From an uncultured Bacteroidales bacterium (GTDB lineage Bacteria; Bacteroidota; Bacteroidia; Bacteroidales; UBA932), in assembly GCA_944325965.1 (NCBI GenBank), contig CALVCB010000003.1:1-63516 (forward strand): 63,516 bases of DNA, given 5' to 3'. The position numbers and the translations under genes are program-made. The stretch's first letter is position 1. The number at the start of each line of letters is the position of its first letter. Shown here piece by piece: positions 7,528-16,244 of the stretch. The notes below the pieces were generated by a model that worked only from the letters and a program-made list of their open reading frames with translations, was not told the DNA's origin and did no database searches.

Positions 7528-8436
7528 CTATTCGTTTTCAGGGTTGATCCTCAGGTCCGCGACAAGGAAATAGTGGTCGCTCGGGTAAATCCCGTCCCTG
7601 CTGTCCTTGACTATCGACGAGGACAGGGGTTCCACAGGGCCTTTGGTGAATATGAAGTCTATCCTCTTGCCTGGATTCTTCGGCTTGTATTCCGCTCCCT
7701 GGAAAAGATGGCAGGTGAGCTGGTCCGCCTCCCCCTCATGCAGGCCGGAATACACGTCATCCCATCCGGCCCCCACAAGGGTCGTGACGGCAGGCTGTGT
7801 CTTGCCGGAATTGAAGTCGCCGCACAGTATCTGCGGGAAGTCCTCCAGATACTGGCCAGCCTCCGCGGCTATCATCATAGACTGGTTGCGCTTGGCCTCC
7901 TCCGACTTGTGGTCGAGATGCACGTTCATGACGCGGAACTCGGCTCCGGTCTTCCTGTCGCGGATGCGCACCCAGTTGCAGTGCCTCGCCCTGTTCGTGT
8001 TCCAGGAGCAGCTGCCGGCAATCAGAGGTGTCTCGGACAGCCAGTAGGAACCGGAAGAGACAAACTCGTAACGTGATTTACGGAAGAATATCACGTTCTT
8101 GGCGATATTGTGGTACCCTTCGGTGTACGGGTCCATTTCAGGTCCCGGAAAACCGAACGCGAAGTACTCCTTCAGGTTCTCCTCCATGAAGGCGTCTGAA
8201 TCATATACCACCTCCTGCATGCATATTATGTCCGCATCATAGGACTTTATCACATCGAGGCAGATGTCTTTCCTCTCATTCCACGGACGGCCGGGATGGC
8301 CTTCATCAGCTTCAAGGCCGGTCACCCTGATATTGCAGGTCATGACCCTGTGCACTGTCCTGTCTTTTGCTTCGCAGACCCCGGAGGCGGCGAGCAGTGC
8401 CGCGAGGGCGGCAAAAACCATGAGTTTATTTTTCAT
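7528..8436 (-). CDS. Secreted endonuclease/exonuclease/phosphatase-family protein
   Basis: A 302-residue EEP-fold metal-dependent hydrolase exported by an N-terminal signal peptide (cleavage near GVCEA). Conserved positions are the metal site MTCNIR, the catalytic Glu in IICMQEV, the MNVHLDH histidine, CGDFNSG, and the C-terminal SDHYFLV. Enzymes of this type hydrolyse phosphodiesters or phosphomonoesters in nucleic acids, sphingolipids or inositol phosphates; this one's substrate is unknown. The cluster with the downstream histidine acid phosphatase (13 bp gap) suggests successive diester then monoester cleavage outside the cytoplasm. Confidence 0.85.
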   Translation of the reverse strand: MKNKLMVFAALAALLAASGVCEAKDRTVHRVMTCNIRVTGLEADEGHPGRPWNERKDICLDVIKSYDADIICMQEVVYDSDAFMEENLKEYFAFGFPGPEMDPYTEGYHNIAKNVIFFRKSRYEFVSSGSYWLSETPLIAGSCSWNTNRARHCNWVRIRDRKTGAEFRVMNVHLDHKSEEAKRNQSMMIAAEAGQYLEDFPQILCGDFNSGKTQPAVTTLVGAGWDDVYSGLHEGEADQLTCHLFQGAEYKPKNPGKRIDFIFTKGPVEPLSSSIVKDSRDGIYPSDHYFLVADLRINPENE

Positions 8437-8460
8437 AAAGTGATTTTAATGTAAATCGGA

Positions 8461-8468
8461 CAAACGTA
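8461..8468 (-). promoter_or_regulatory. Possible -7 element for the secreted hydrolase operon
   Basis: The minus strand reads TACGTTTG, matching TAnnTTTG, 24 bp upstream of the ATG at 8436. No -33 element is obvious at the expected spacing. Confidence 0.4.
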
Positions 8469-8513
8469 TCCAAATAATATTATAATGGTGTATAAAATTT
8501 TCTTACAATTCCT

Positions 8514-9881
8514 TCAGGGCCGCAGATACGCCCCGGTATCAACAAGTTCACGCTGCAGTTTCTTCACATCCACCTCAGATACCGGGACGCCGTCCAGGAT
8601 TGCGATTCCGGCAGCCCGGCCCGCAGCCTCTCCCATAGCCATGCATGTGGACATGACCCTTGCAGAGGCCATTGCCTCATGTGTCATGGAGGCACACCGC
8701 CCTGCCACCAGCAGGTTGCCGACCTTTTCCGGGACAAGCATCCTGTACGGGAGGTCATAGCAGTCCTCGCACCAGTGCATAGTACAGTCGTCTCCTACAC
8801 TGTGGTGTATGTCCACAGGATAGCTCGCAACACCTATCGCATCATCGAAATGCCTGCAGGAGAGTATGTCGTCCGCCGTAAGGACGTATTTCCCCACAAT
8901 GACGCGGCTCTCCCTGATTCCCATGAAAGGAGCCACCCTGTCGATCCAGGCGTTCCTGAAACCAGGTATATAGTCCTGGAGATACCTGCGGATCTCCGGG
9001 ATCTGTTCTATGGCAAGCATTTCGCCCCTGGTGTAGCTGTCCGGCGAGGTGGAGTCCGTTCCGTTTACACGTGTCATGTTGACCCAAATCTCGTCATCCG
9101 CAATCCCCGTGATGAGGATGGTCCTCGCCACCGGGATAGAATATCCGGCGGCCCTGGCCCGGAGTATCTGCTTCCTGAAGCCGACGGTAATGAATTTCCC
9201 TTCCCTGAACTGCTCCGGAGGCATGGTGTCCATATCGAACTCGTCGCTGTGGTTAACTATGGCATCCCTCAGGGCAGGGACATCCACACCCTTCATCGAA
9301 AACATCAGTGTAGGAGGCTGCATCCCTCCGTCGGAGTCGCCCTTGCGGCACTCGACGCCGGAGCGGAAGGCGACATCCCCGTCTCCGGTGCAGTCGATCA
9401 CGGTCTTCGCAAGAATGGCCTCGCGGCCCTCCTTGCTCTCGATTATCACCCCTTTAAGCGCATCTCCGTCCTTTATCGCACCGGCACAGAATACATACAT
9501 CAGTATATCCACCCCGGCTTCCCGCAGCATGTCCAGCGCCTCGGACTTGACAGCTTCCGGATCGATGATGGTAAGGCTCACATGCAGACGGCACGGCTTG
9601 TGAGCGCAGGCGGCGCCCCTGGCCTCAAGCCTGTCGATGAACTTCTGCGGCAGGCCCTTGATTATCTGGTTGCCCTTCCTGCCGAGGAAGCCCAGTATAG
9701 GCAGGCCTATTGTCATGTTCCCTCCGAGATAGCCCCTGTTCTCTATCAGCATTACCTTCACACCTTTCCTTGCGGCTGCACATGCCGCCATTATACCGGC
9801 CGGTCCTCCTCCGACCACAAGGACATCAGTCTCGCACTTGACCCTGATGCTGCGTTGAGGTTCAATTATTGTCTTGTCCAT
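8514..9881 (-). CDS. FAD-dependent oxidoreductase (FAD_oxidored family)
   Basis: A 455-residue flavoprotein. An N-terminal dinucleotide-binding fold holds VLVVGGGPAGIMAACAAARKG with the acidic ribose ligand in MLIENRG. The second FAD contact reads TVIDCTGDGDVAFRSG, and a C-terminal FAD motif is LLVAGRCASMTHEAMAS, the pattern of the FAD_oxidored family found in sugar and polyol catabolic clusters. The oxidised substrate is unknown. It is the last gene of an apparent three-gene operon (kinase, transporter, oxidoreductase), 49 bp after the transporter, which suggests it acts on the imported compound or a derivative. Confidence 0.8.
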   Translation of the reverse strand: MDKTIIEPQRSIRVKCETDVLVVGGGPAGIMAACAAARKGVKVMLIENRGYLGGNMTIGLPILGFLGRKGNQIIKGLPQKFIDRLEARGAACAHKPCRLHVSLTIIDPEAVKSEALDMLREAGVDILMYVFCAGAIKDGDALKGVIIESKEGREAILAKTVIDCTGDGDVAFRSGVECRKGDSDGGMQPPTLMFSMKGVDVPALRDAIVNHSDEFDMDTMPPEQFREGKFITVGFRKQILRARAAGYSIPVARTILITGIADDEIWVNMTRVNGTDSTSPDSYTRGEMLAIEQIPEIRRYLQDYIPGFRNAWIDRVAPFMGIRESRVIVGKYVLTADDILSCRHFDDAIGVASYPVDIHHSVGDDCTMHWCEDCYDLPYRMLVPEKVGNLLVAGRCASMTHEAMASARVMSTCMAMGEAAGRAAGIAILDGVPVSEVDVKKLQRELVDTGAYLRP

Positions 9882-9930
9882 AATATCAGTATTTAATTTG
9901 ATTTTCCCGGTTCCTGAAAATTGTCCCGTA

Positions 9931-11232
9931 TTATTTGACTGTCTCTTTCCTGACCATCTTCCACAAGATCAGGGACGAGATAAGGTGCATGACGCCCATT
10001 ACGGCGAAAAGGAGATTGCCCATATGGGCGAGCAGCGAGCCTATGAAAATGTTGAATACGGCACCTCCCACCGCTCCGGCACCGGCCGTTATTCCGACGA
10101 CGCTGGCCACATTCTTCACAGGGAACGCCTCCGCTATCACCACGCAGATGGTGTAGAGCCAGCTCAGGCACATTATCGCGATAAGGCTGAATATGGCAAC
10201 GACAAGCAGTATCCTGCCGTCAAAAGGTATCGATGCGCACTGGCTGACATACGGGACCGCGATGCACAGAGGGGCCACGAACGAAATGCTTATCATCATG
10301 ACCTTGCGGGCCTTGAGCGCCGGCATCCCCTTCTTTACCAGATGGTCGGACCAGACGGAGGAGAGTATCCCGCCGATGGCCCCGAAAAGGAAAGGCACTC
10401 CGCCGATATACTGTATCATATCCAGTGTCTCCTGGTGGCTCAGCCCCTGCATCTGTCCCATCTGCCTCAGATAGCCGGGCAGCCAGAAACAGCAGAAATA
10501 CCATACAGGGTCGCTTATCATCCTGATGAGGAGCACTCCCCAGAGGCTTCTGGTGCCCCAGAGCCCTTTCCATGTGAAATACGGCTCCTCCGCAGCAGGT
10601 CCGGCCTCCGCGTCACGGTCCATAGTCACCGCGAGCACGTCAGGAGAAGGGTTCCTGTATACGAAAAGCCATATCAGGGCAATCACGAGCCCTGCGACAC
10701 CGGAGACGATGAACACCTCATGCCACGGCAGGTACCTCGAGATCCATGCTATCACTAAAGGAGCTATCACCGTCCCGAGGGAGCCGCCGGTGGTACACAG
10801 GCTGTTGGCCGTTGCCCTGTGGCGCTTCTCGAACCATACGGTGACGGCCACGATCTGCCCGGCGAATATGGTAGGCTCCGCAAGGCCGAGTATGCCGCGG
10901 CATACGGTAAAGAGGACGACATCATTGGCCAGACCACCGCCGATACATGCCAGCGACCATGCGACAATCCCCGCGAACATTACCGGCTTCGGACCGAACC
11001 TGTCTACAAGGATGCCGGACACAGGGTACATAACGGCATAGCAGATGAGGAACACGTTCACTATCCACGCGTATTCCATGTCGCCGATTGAAAAATAGTC
11101 AAGTATCTCGGGCTTGAGAATAGATAGCAGCTGCCTGTCGAGATAGTTGCAGATGATGGCGATGAATATCGTCGCCACGATGAACAGCCTTCTTTTGCTG
11201 TGGATTTCCTTTGCGGCCATTGGTTTAAACAT
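9931..11232 (-). CDS. MFS transporter, hexuronate/organic anion (ExuT-like) type
   Basis: A major facilitator of about 433 residues with 12 predicted membrane segments. It has the anion-symporter hallmark NYLDRQLLS in the first helix, the DRFGPKPV loop between helices 2 and 3, and RGILGLAEPTIFAG in helix 4, all as in the anion:cation symporter group that carries hexuronates and related sugar acids. The start at 11232 (MFKPMAAKE) overlaps the kinase stop codon by 8 bp; ATG 11220 is an alternative. The longer upstream frame lies within the kinase gene and was rejected. Position between kinase and oxidoreductase genes implies uptake of the sugar or sugar acid this locus degrades. Confidence 0.82.
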   Translation of the reverse strand: MFKPMAAKEIHSKRRLFIVATIFIAIICNYLDRQLLSILKPEILDYFSIGDMEYAWIVNVFLICYAVMYPVSGILVDRFGPKPVMFAGIVAWSLACIGGGLANDVVLFTVCRGILGLAEPTIFAGQIVAVTVWFEKRHRATANSLCTTGGSLGTVIAPLVIAWISRYLPWHEVFIVSGVAGLVIALIWLFVYRNPSPDVLAVTMDRDAEAGPAAEEPYFTWKGLWGTRSLWGVLLIRMISDPVWYFCCFWLPGYLRQMGQMQGLSHQETLDMIQYIGGVPFLFGAIGGILSSVWSDHLVKKGMPALKARKVMMISISFVAPLCIAVPYVSQCASIPFDGRILLVVAIFSLIAIMCLSWLYTICVVIAEAFPVKNVASVVGITAGAGAVGGAVFNIFIGSLLAHMGNLLFAVMGVMHLISSLILWKMVRKETVK

Positions 11233-12880
11233 AAAAATGATCCATGAACGAACCCAATGATATGTACCGCCTGTACCTGGCGTCAAGAACCGGTGCGGAA
11301 TTTCCGTCAGGGGTGTATTCCGTGCGGCACGGCGGACACATGCGGCTCTGCGCCTCAGGGACGGATGCATATATGCCGGATGCCACTGCGGCATTCACAG
11401 CGGCGCCCAGGGCGCAAGGCAGGCTGCTGCCGGAAACCTTGATAGGCTTCCCGGTGACATTGGCGAGCATCTGCATTATGAAAGGGGACTTAAGCGCTAT
11501 GCCTCCGACAGCGACCATATCCTCTACCGCCACTCCCCCGTCTACAAGATGCTCTATGACAGCCCTCGTGGCGAAAGCCGCCGCCTCGGAAAGCGCATAG
11601 TAGAACTCCGGTGCGGAATCCGCAAGGGAAAGCCCCGCCACCGCTGCCTTCAGGCCCGGCCTCGGGTCAGGGCTGCGCCTGCCGTTGAAATGGTCGGTGG
11701 CCACAGGCGCATCCGCGGCCGCCTGTATCTTCCCCGCACATTCTCCCAGAAGGCCCAGCATCCTGTTTTCAGCGTCGGCGCAGAATTTATGCACCTCTCC
11801 GCTCCCGGACATCTTGCCGAAGGTATCCAGCGGCCAGCTGAGCAGCCTCTTGAGCCATGCGAAAATATCCCCGAAAGCCGACATCCCGGACTCGAACCCG
11901 ATCATGCCAGGGATGATGGAGCCGTCCACCTGCCCGAATATGCCTTCTATCTGCCTTCCCTTCATCTCCTCCGCAGGCATGACCGCCATGTGGCAGGCGG
12001 AAGTGCCGAGGTTGAGCACCATCGTACCATATGCTATACCCGCACCGACAGCCCCCGCATGGGCGTCTATGCAGCCGGTGCAGACAACCACATCCTCACC
12101 CAGGCCGGTCTTCTCTGCCCATTCGCCGCACAGCCTGCCGGCAGGGACGGTATTTCCGGCCACAGACGCAGGGAGGTTCGAGGCCACCCTTCCCGTAGCC
12201 GCATCCATTGCGGCGAAGAACTCCGCAGGAGGGAATCCGCCCCAGTCCTCCGCCCACATCATCTTCGAGCCGGCGGCGCACCGGCCGACCTTCATTGCGG
12301 AGATGTCCCTGCATCCGGTAAGGACAGCAGGTATCCAGTCGCACAGCTCCACTGCTGTCCATGCGCTCTCGCGCAGGCGGGCGGAACCCTTCATTATATG
12401 CATTATCTTGGACCAGTAACATTCGGCGGAATAGTATCCTCCGCAATATTTCATATAGCCGGCGCCGCTCCTGCGGACTGCATCCGTGATCAGGCCGGAC
12501 TCGGCCACAGCCGTATGGTCTTTCCACAGTACGAACATGGCATCCCTGTCATCAGCATATTCCGGCTTGAGCGACAGCGGCATGCCGCTCCGGTCCACAA
12601 GGCACGGCGTGCTCGAGGTGGTATCCACCCCCACAGCCCTGACCCGCCCGGGGTCCGGGCACTTTGAAACCACGTCCTTCAGCACATGCTCAAGGCCTTC
12701 CAGAAAATCCAGGGGGTGCTGCCTGAAGCAGGACGAGGCCACATCGGTGTACCTGCCCTCTCCCCATCTGGGGTAACGGAATTCGGATTCAGCGACTTCC
12801 TGGCCGTTCCCGGCATCAACGAGCAGGGCACGGACGGAGTCGGAACCGAAATCCACTCCTATAATATAAAAAGAATCCAT
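11225..12880 (-). CDS. FGGY-family carbohydrate kinase, ribulokinase-like
   Basis: A 551-residue FGGY kinase that phosphorylates a ketopentose or similar sugar with ATP. The N-terminus has GVDFGSDSVRALLVD, the phosphate-1 motif in its ribulokinase form, followed by the YPRWGEGRY segment also seen in AraB proteins. Other landmarks are GVDTTSSTPC, GCIDAHAGAVG with the catalytic Asp, and MVAVGGIALKSPFIMQMLANV near the C-terminus. Length matches L-ribulokinase. The arabinose isomerase and epimerase expected for an ara operon are absent from the window, so the substrate may differ. It leads an operon with the transporter (8 bp overlap) and FAD oxidoreductase, and is divergent from an araM-like gene. 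Confidence 0.8.
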   Translation of the reverse strand: MDSFYIIGVDFGSDSVRALLVDAGNGQEVAESEFRYPRWGEGRYTDVASSCFRQHPLDFLEGLEHVLKDVVSKCPDPGRVRAVGVDTTSSTPCLVDRSGMPLSLKPEYADDRDAMFVLWKDHTAVAESGLITDAVRRSGAGYMKYCGGYYSAECYWSKIMHIMKGSARLRESAWTAVELCDWIPAVLTGCRDISAMKVGRCAAGSKMMWAEDWGGFPPAEFFAAMDAATGRVASNLPASVAGNTVPAGRLCGEWAEKTGLGEDVVVCTGCIDAHAGAVGAGIAYGTMVLNLGTSACHMAVMPAEEMKGRQIEGIFGQVDGSIIPGMIGFESGMSAFGDIFAWLKRLLSWPLDTFGKMSGSGEVHKFCADAENRMLGLLGECAGKIQAAADAPVATDHFNGRRSPDPRPGLKAAVAGLSLADSAPEFYYALSEAAAFATRAVIEHLVDGGVAVEDMVAVGGIALKSPFIMQMLANVTGKPIKVSGSSLPCALGAAVNAAVASGIYASVPEAQSRMCPPCRTEYTPDGNSAPVLDARYRRYISLGSFMDHFYV

Positions 12881-13358
12881 AACAGACTTGATTATCCAAA
12901 TGCGAAAATATGAAGAATAAAATCAAAAACGAAACTTTTTGAAAATATTTTATTCAAGAACAAAAAGAAATCGCTAATTTTAAGTTCAAAACTGAAAGAA
13001 CAACACAGACAATGGAAAAGAAATAAAAATCGCCATGCTTTCTTTAATCAAGTTTAAATATGCCCCATAACATACTCCGCATCCAAACCTCACGAAAAAT
13101 TTGACTGCAAGCATTGACATTCTGCACGGCAAGACCATGTCCGCCCGATCGGGAAGCCATGGAGAATGGCGGAACAATAATCAGGAACATCACTCCGAAA
13201 GAACACGATTGAAACTGTAAAGGGAATTATACAGGAACCAGTTAGTCATAAAAAATTATCTTGAAACAAAATTAAAACACGATAAATTCATGCAAAATGA
13301 AAAATTTTACTATCTTTGTCACAAGAAAAAGAATCAAATGAAAATTTAGACATAGAAA
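12881..13358. promoter_or_regulatory. Divergent control region between kinase operon and araM-like gene
   Basis: The 478-bp gap is AT-rich at both flanks with a GC-richer centre around 13090-13180. The centre contains the perfect palindrome CCCGATCGGG at 13144-13153, a possible operator core. No regulator gene adjoins it. A 63-residue minus-strand frame within it looks like chance. No exact -7 element was found for the kinase side. Confidence 0.45.
13311..13318 (+). promoter_or_regulatory. -7 element of the araM-like gene
   Basis: TATCTTTG matches TAnnTTTG exactly and lies 40 bp before the ATG at 13359. The expected -33 position (about 13287-13291, TTCAT) is poor, so activation by a regulator is possible. 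Confidence 0.5.
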
Positions 13359-14696
13359 ATGGAAAGCTTAGGAGAGATTTTGAAAAGAACATCAGACACC
13401 AAGGCGGCAAGAATCGGCATCGGAGCCATTGAGTCGAGCCATGAGGTTTTCAACGAACTGTTTCCAGGCAGGAAAGCCATACTGGTGGCAGATACGAACA
13501 CGTACGAAGCTGCAGGAAAAAGAGTCGAGAAGGACCTGGAAGAGAACGGAATCGCGATTGAGGGTAAATTTGTGTTCGGCGACCCGGATCTCTATGCGGA
13601 ATGGGGATACCTGACAGAGCTCGAGGACTATCTCAAGACTGTGGATGCGGTTCCTGTCGCAGTGGGGTCCGGTGTGATCAACGACCTTTGCAAACTCTCC
13701 TCCCACCATCTCGGACGGAAATACATGATAGTAGGTACCGCAGCTTCCATGGACGGGTACACCGCCTACGGAGCATCTATCACCTACCAGGGCAACAAGC
13801 AGACATTCGACTGCCCGGCACCTGCCGGGATTGTCTTTGACCCTGAAGTAGCCGCCCTCGCGCCGAAGGAACTGGCGGCCTCCGGATATGCAGACCTCCT
13901 GGCAAAGATACCTGCCGGGGCAGACTGGATGCTGGCTGACGCCGCCGGCGAGGAAAAGCTGGACAAATACGCATTCGGGCTTGTCCAGGACAGGATCAGG
14001 GAGGCTCTCAGAGACCCTGACGCCATACTCGCAGGCAATGTGCAGGCCACAGGCCATCTCGCGGACGGACTGATAATGAGCGGATTCGCCATGCAGGCCA
14101 TCAACTCAAGCAGACCGGCCTCCGGAACAGAGCACCAGTTCAGCCATTTCTGGGACATGGAAGGCCTGTGCATCAACGGGAAACATGTATCGCACGGCTT
14201 CAAGGTGGCCATAGGGACCATGGTCTCCACCGCCTGCCTCGAATACCTTCTCAAACAGGACATCCAGAACATAGACATAGACGCATGCGTAAACGCATGG
14301 CCGTCATGGGAAAAGATGGAAGAGTACATACGGCAGATCTTCAAGGGGAAACCAGGACACCTGGAAAGGGGCCTTACCGAGAGCAGGGGCAAATACATAG
14401 ACGCACATCAACTGAGGAAAGAGTTCGAGAGGATAGCAGCGGCATGGCCTCAGCTCAAGCAGCGCATCTCCGCCCAGATCATCCCGCTGTGGAAGATAGA
14501 GGATTCGCTTCGCAGGGTCGGAGCGCCGTACAGGCCGGAAATGATAGGGGTGAGCAGGGAGCACCTGCGGGATACTTTCCGCTGCATACCGTTCATGAGG
14601 AACAGATATACGAACATTGACCTGATATACAGATGCCACCTTATGGGCAAGGTAGAGAAACATCTGTTCGGAAAAGGAGGAATATGGGAGGTCTGA
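13359..14696 (+). CDS. sn-glycerol-1-phosphate dehydrogenase family protein (AraM/EgsA-like)
   Basis: A 445-residue member of the iron/zinc-dependent alcohol dehydrogenase-like family that includes Bacillus AraM and archaeal G1P dehydrogenase, enzymes reducing dihydroxyacetone phosphate to sn-glycerol-1-phosphate. Visible signatures are VGSGVINDLCKL (nucleotide site), GTAASMDGYTAYGASI, the metal-binding Asp in SGYADLLAKIPAGADW, and metal-binding His in RPASGTEHQFSHFW and SHGFKVAIGT. The C-terminal extension (about residues 340-445) contains a helical domain seen in AraM-type proteins. In Bacillus, araM sits in the arabinose operon; here it faces a ribulokinase-like gene, a parallel that may be meaningful. 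Family assignment is good; the reaction in this organism is inferred. Confidence 0.82.
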   Translation: MESLGEILKRTSDTKAARIGIGAIESSHEVFNELFPGRKAILVADTNTYEAAGKRVEKDLEENGIAIEGKFVFGDPDLYAEWGYLTELEDYLKTVDAVPVAVGSGVINDLCKLSSHHLGRKYMIVGTAASMDGYTAYGASITYQGNKQTFDCPAPAGIVFDPEVAALAPKELAASGYADLLAKIPAGADWMLADAAGEEKLDKYAFGLVQDRIREALRDPDAILAGNVQATGHLADGLIMSGFAMQAINSSRPASGTEHQFSHFWDMEGLCINGKHVSHGFKVAIGTMVSTACLEYLLKQDIQNIDIDACVNAWPSWEKMEEYIRQIFKGKPGHLERGLTESRGKYIDAHQLRKEFERIAAAWPQLKQRISAQIIPLWKIEDSLRRVGAPYRPEMIGVSREHLRDTFRCIPFMRNRYTNIDLIYRCHLMGKVEKHLFGKGGIWEV

Positions 14697-14710
14697 GACC
14701 TCCCTTTTTT
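14686..14710 (+). terminator. Terminator wrapped around the araM-like stop codon
   Basis: GGGAGGTC and GACCTCCC form an 8-bp stem with loop TGA, and that loop is the gene's own stop codon (14694-14696). Six T follow. The last codons of the gene therefore encode the left arm of the terminator. Confidence 0.9.
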
Positions 14711-14769
14711 ATGGCATTCGCCTGATTTTGTCCATGCCCCATACGGAAGGGATCCCGTTCCCGCAGGGG

Positions 14770-15423
14770 CTATTTTTTATCGCCGTAGGCCAGGTCGCCA
14801 GCATCGCCGAGCCCCGGAACGATATACGAATGGCTGGTGAGCTCTTCATCCTGCGTGGCCATCCACAGGGTGATGCCCTCGCCAGGGAGATATTTCTGGA
14901 GATATTCCACAGCATATACACTGGCCACAGGACACACGAGATGAGTATAAGACGGCGTGCCGTCCTCAAGAAGCCTGTTGTATGCCAGCTCCAGGGAAGC
15001 CCCGGTAGCCAGCATGGTATCAGCCAGGATAAGGACTTTCCCGTTAAGGTCGGGAGCGGTCACATATTCTATGTTGATATGGAAATCATCCCCCTTGTCA
15101 TATTTCCTGTAGGCGGCCACAAAAGCATTCTGGGCGTCATCGAAGAAATCAAGTATCCCCTTGTGCAGAGGGAGTCCGGCCCTCAATATGGTGGCGACCA
15201 CTACCTGGTCATCATGTGTGCTGACATCCGCGATGCCCAGCGGCGTCACGACCTTCTTTTCCGAATAGTGCAGCCTTTTGCTTATTTCATAGGCGAAGAT
15301 AGCTCCCACACGCTCCAGGTTGGCCCGGAACCGCATGCTGTCTTTCTGCACAGTCCTGTCCCGCATCTGTGCAATGAACCTGTTGAGGATAGAATTCTGT
15401 TCTCCGAGATTGATGATTTCCAT
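14770..15423 (-). CDS. upp: Uracil phosphoribosyltransferase
   Basis: A 217-residue type-I phosphoribosyltransferase that salvages uracil to UMP with PRPP. The PRPP-binding loop reads VLILADTMLATGASL, the uracil-binding C-terminus reads YIVPGLGDAGDLAYG, and ATILRAGLPLHKG marks the flexible-loop side. Length and end are as expected for bacterial Upp. It begins 41 bp after the stop of radC on the same strand with no promoter consensus between, so it is probably co-transcribed. Confidence 0.95.
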   Translation of the reverse strand: MEIINLGEQNSILNRFIAQMRDRTVQKDSMRFRANLERVGAIFAYEISKRLHYSEKKVVTPLGIADVSTHDDQVVVATILRAGLPLHKGILDFFDDAQNAFVAAYRKYDKGDDFHINIEYVTAPDLNGKVLILADTMLATGASLELAYNRLLEDGTPSYTHLVCPVASVYAVEYLQKYLPGEGITLWMATQDEELTSHSYIVPGLGDAGDLAYGDKK

Positions 15424-15464
15424 GACAGTAAGTTTTGATACCGCTAAGATACAACATTTTCCCG

Positions 15465-16154
15465 TCAGTGCATAACTTCCGTGCGCTCGTCGGCAAAACT
15501 GTAGAAGCTGTCATCTGCGATGATGATATGGTCAACGAGAGATATGTCGAACGTCTCCGCCGCCTTTTTCAGGATTCCGGTCTGCCTGATGTCGCTTGCG
15601 CCAGGCTGCGGATTGCCCGAAGGATGGTTGTGGACCAGGATTATGCCACTGGCAAGCCTTTCAATGGCATTCCTGATGATCATCTTCACATCGATGACAG
15701 TAGCGGAGACCCCTCCGGAGCTGAGCTTCTCCTTCCCTATTATGTAGTTCGCCCTGTTCAGGTATATGACCCAGCATTCTTCATGGCCGAGCCCCTTCAT
15801 ATAGTGGAGCATGTGCCGGTATACCATCGCAGGGCCCGTGATTGACACCTTCTCCACACGGCTGGCCTCCGCGGCACATCTGCGCCCGAGTTCAAAAGCG
15901 GCGGCCACTGAGGCGGCCTTCCCAGGTCCCATCCCCCTGGTCCTGCACATCTGCCCAACGGTCATCCCCGACAGGCATGCGAGGCTGTCCCCCGCGGATT
16001 TGAGCAGCTTCCTCGATATGTCTACGGCATTCTCCTCACCGCATCCAGTCCTTATGATGACAGCGGCCAGCTCCGCATTGCTCAAAGCCCCGACCCCCTT
16101 CTCGGCCATCTTCTCCCGCGGCCTGTCATCCTGTCCCAGTTCCTTAATCTTCAT
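15465..16154 (-). CDS. radC: RadC family (JAB/MPN domain) protein
   Basis: A 229-residue protein with an N-terminal helix-hairpin-helix region (GALSNAELAAVIIRTG; RGMGPGKAASVAAAFELGRR) and a C-terminal JAB-type metalloprotease-like domain. The zinc signature is ILVHNHPSGNPQPGASD, with an upstream glutamate after the SSGGVSATVID segment. RadC proteins were named for a repair phenotype later questioned; biochemical function remains unsettled. The upstream in-frame codon at 16169 is TTG, so ATG 16154 is used. It is followed by upp at 41 bp. Confidence 0.93.
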   Translation of the reverse strand: MKIKELGQDDRPREKMAEKGVGALSNAELAAVIIRTGCGEENAVDISRKLLKSAGDSLACLSGMTVGQMCRTRGMGPGKAASVAAAFELGRRCAAEASRVEKVSITGPAMVYRHMLHYMKGLGHEECWVIYLNRANYIIGKEKLSSGGVSATVIDVKMIIRNAIERLASGIILVHNHPSGNPQPGASDIRQTGILKKAAETFDISLVDHIIIADDSFYSFADERTEVMH

Positions 16155-16186
16155 TATTTTTTCCGGCAAATATATGACACAGGCAT

Positions 16187-16215
16187 AAAAAAAATCCCGG
16201 AGCGGAGCCCCGGGA
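16187..16215 (-). terminator. Terminator of the GlpT-family gene
   Basis: On the minus strand TCCCGG...CCGGGA (arms 16210-16215 and 16195-16200, nine-base loop) precedes eight T (plus A at 16187-16194), 30 bases past the antiporter stop codon. Confidence 0.85.
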
Positions 16216-16244
16216 AGCGATATTTTTCTTTTTCTTTAAGTTTT

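Noticed and set aside
8679-9896. Long plus-strand open frame (405 codons) opposite the FAD oxidoreductase
   Set aside because: It mirrors a well-supported flavoprotein gene; the product is His/Arg/Pro-rich without motifs, a usual antisense shadow in GC-rich coding DNA.
11549-12667. Plus-strand frame of 372 codons opposite the FGGY kinase
   Set aside because: It lies wholly within the kinase gene, has an Arg/His/Pro-rich composition and no recognisable domain.
12986-13177. 63-codon minus-strand frame in the kinase/araM control region
   Set aside because: The hydrophobic/Cys/Phe-rich composition comes from AT-rich DNA; no support as a gene, and it occupies the likely regulatory region.
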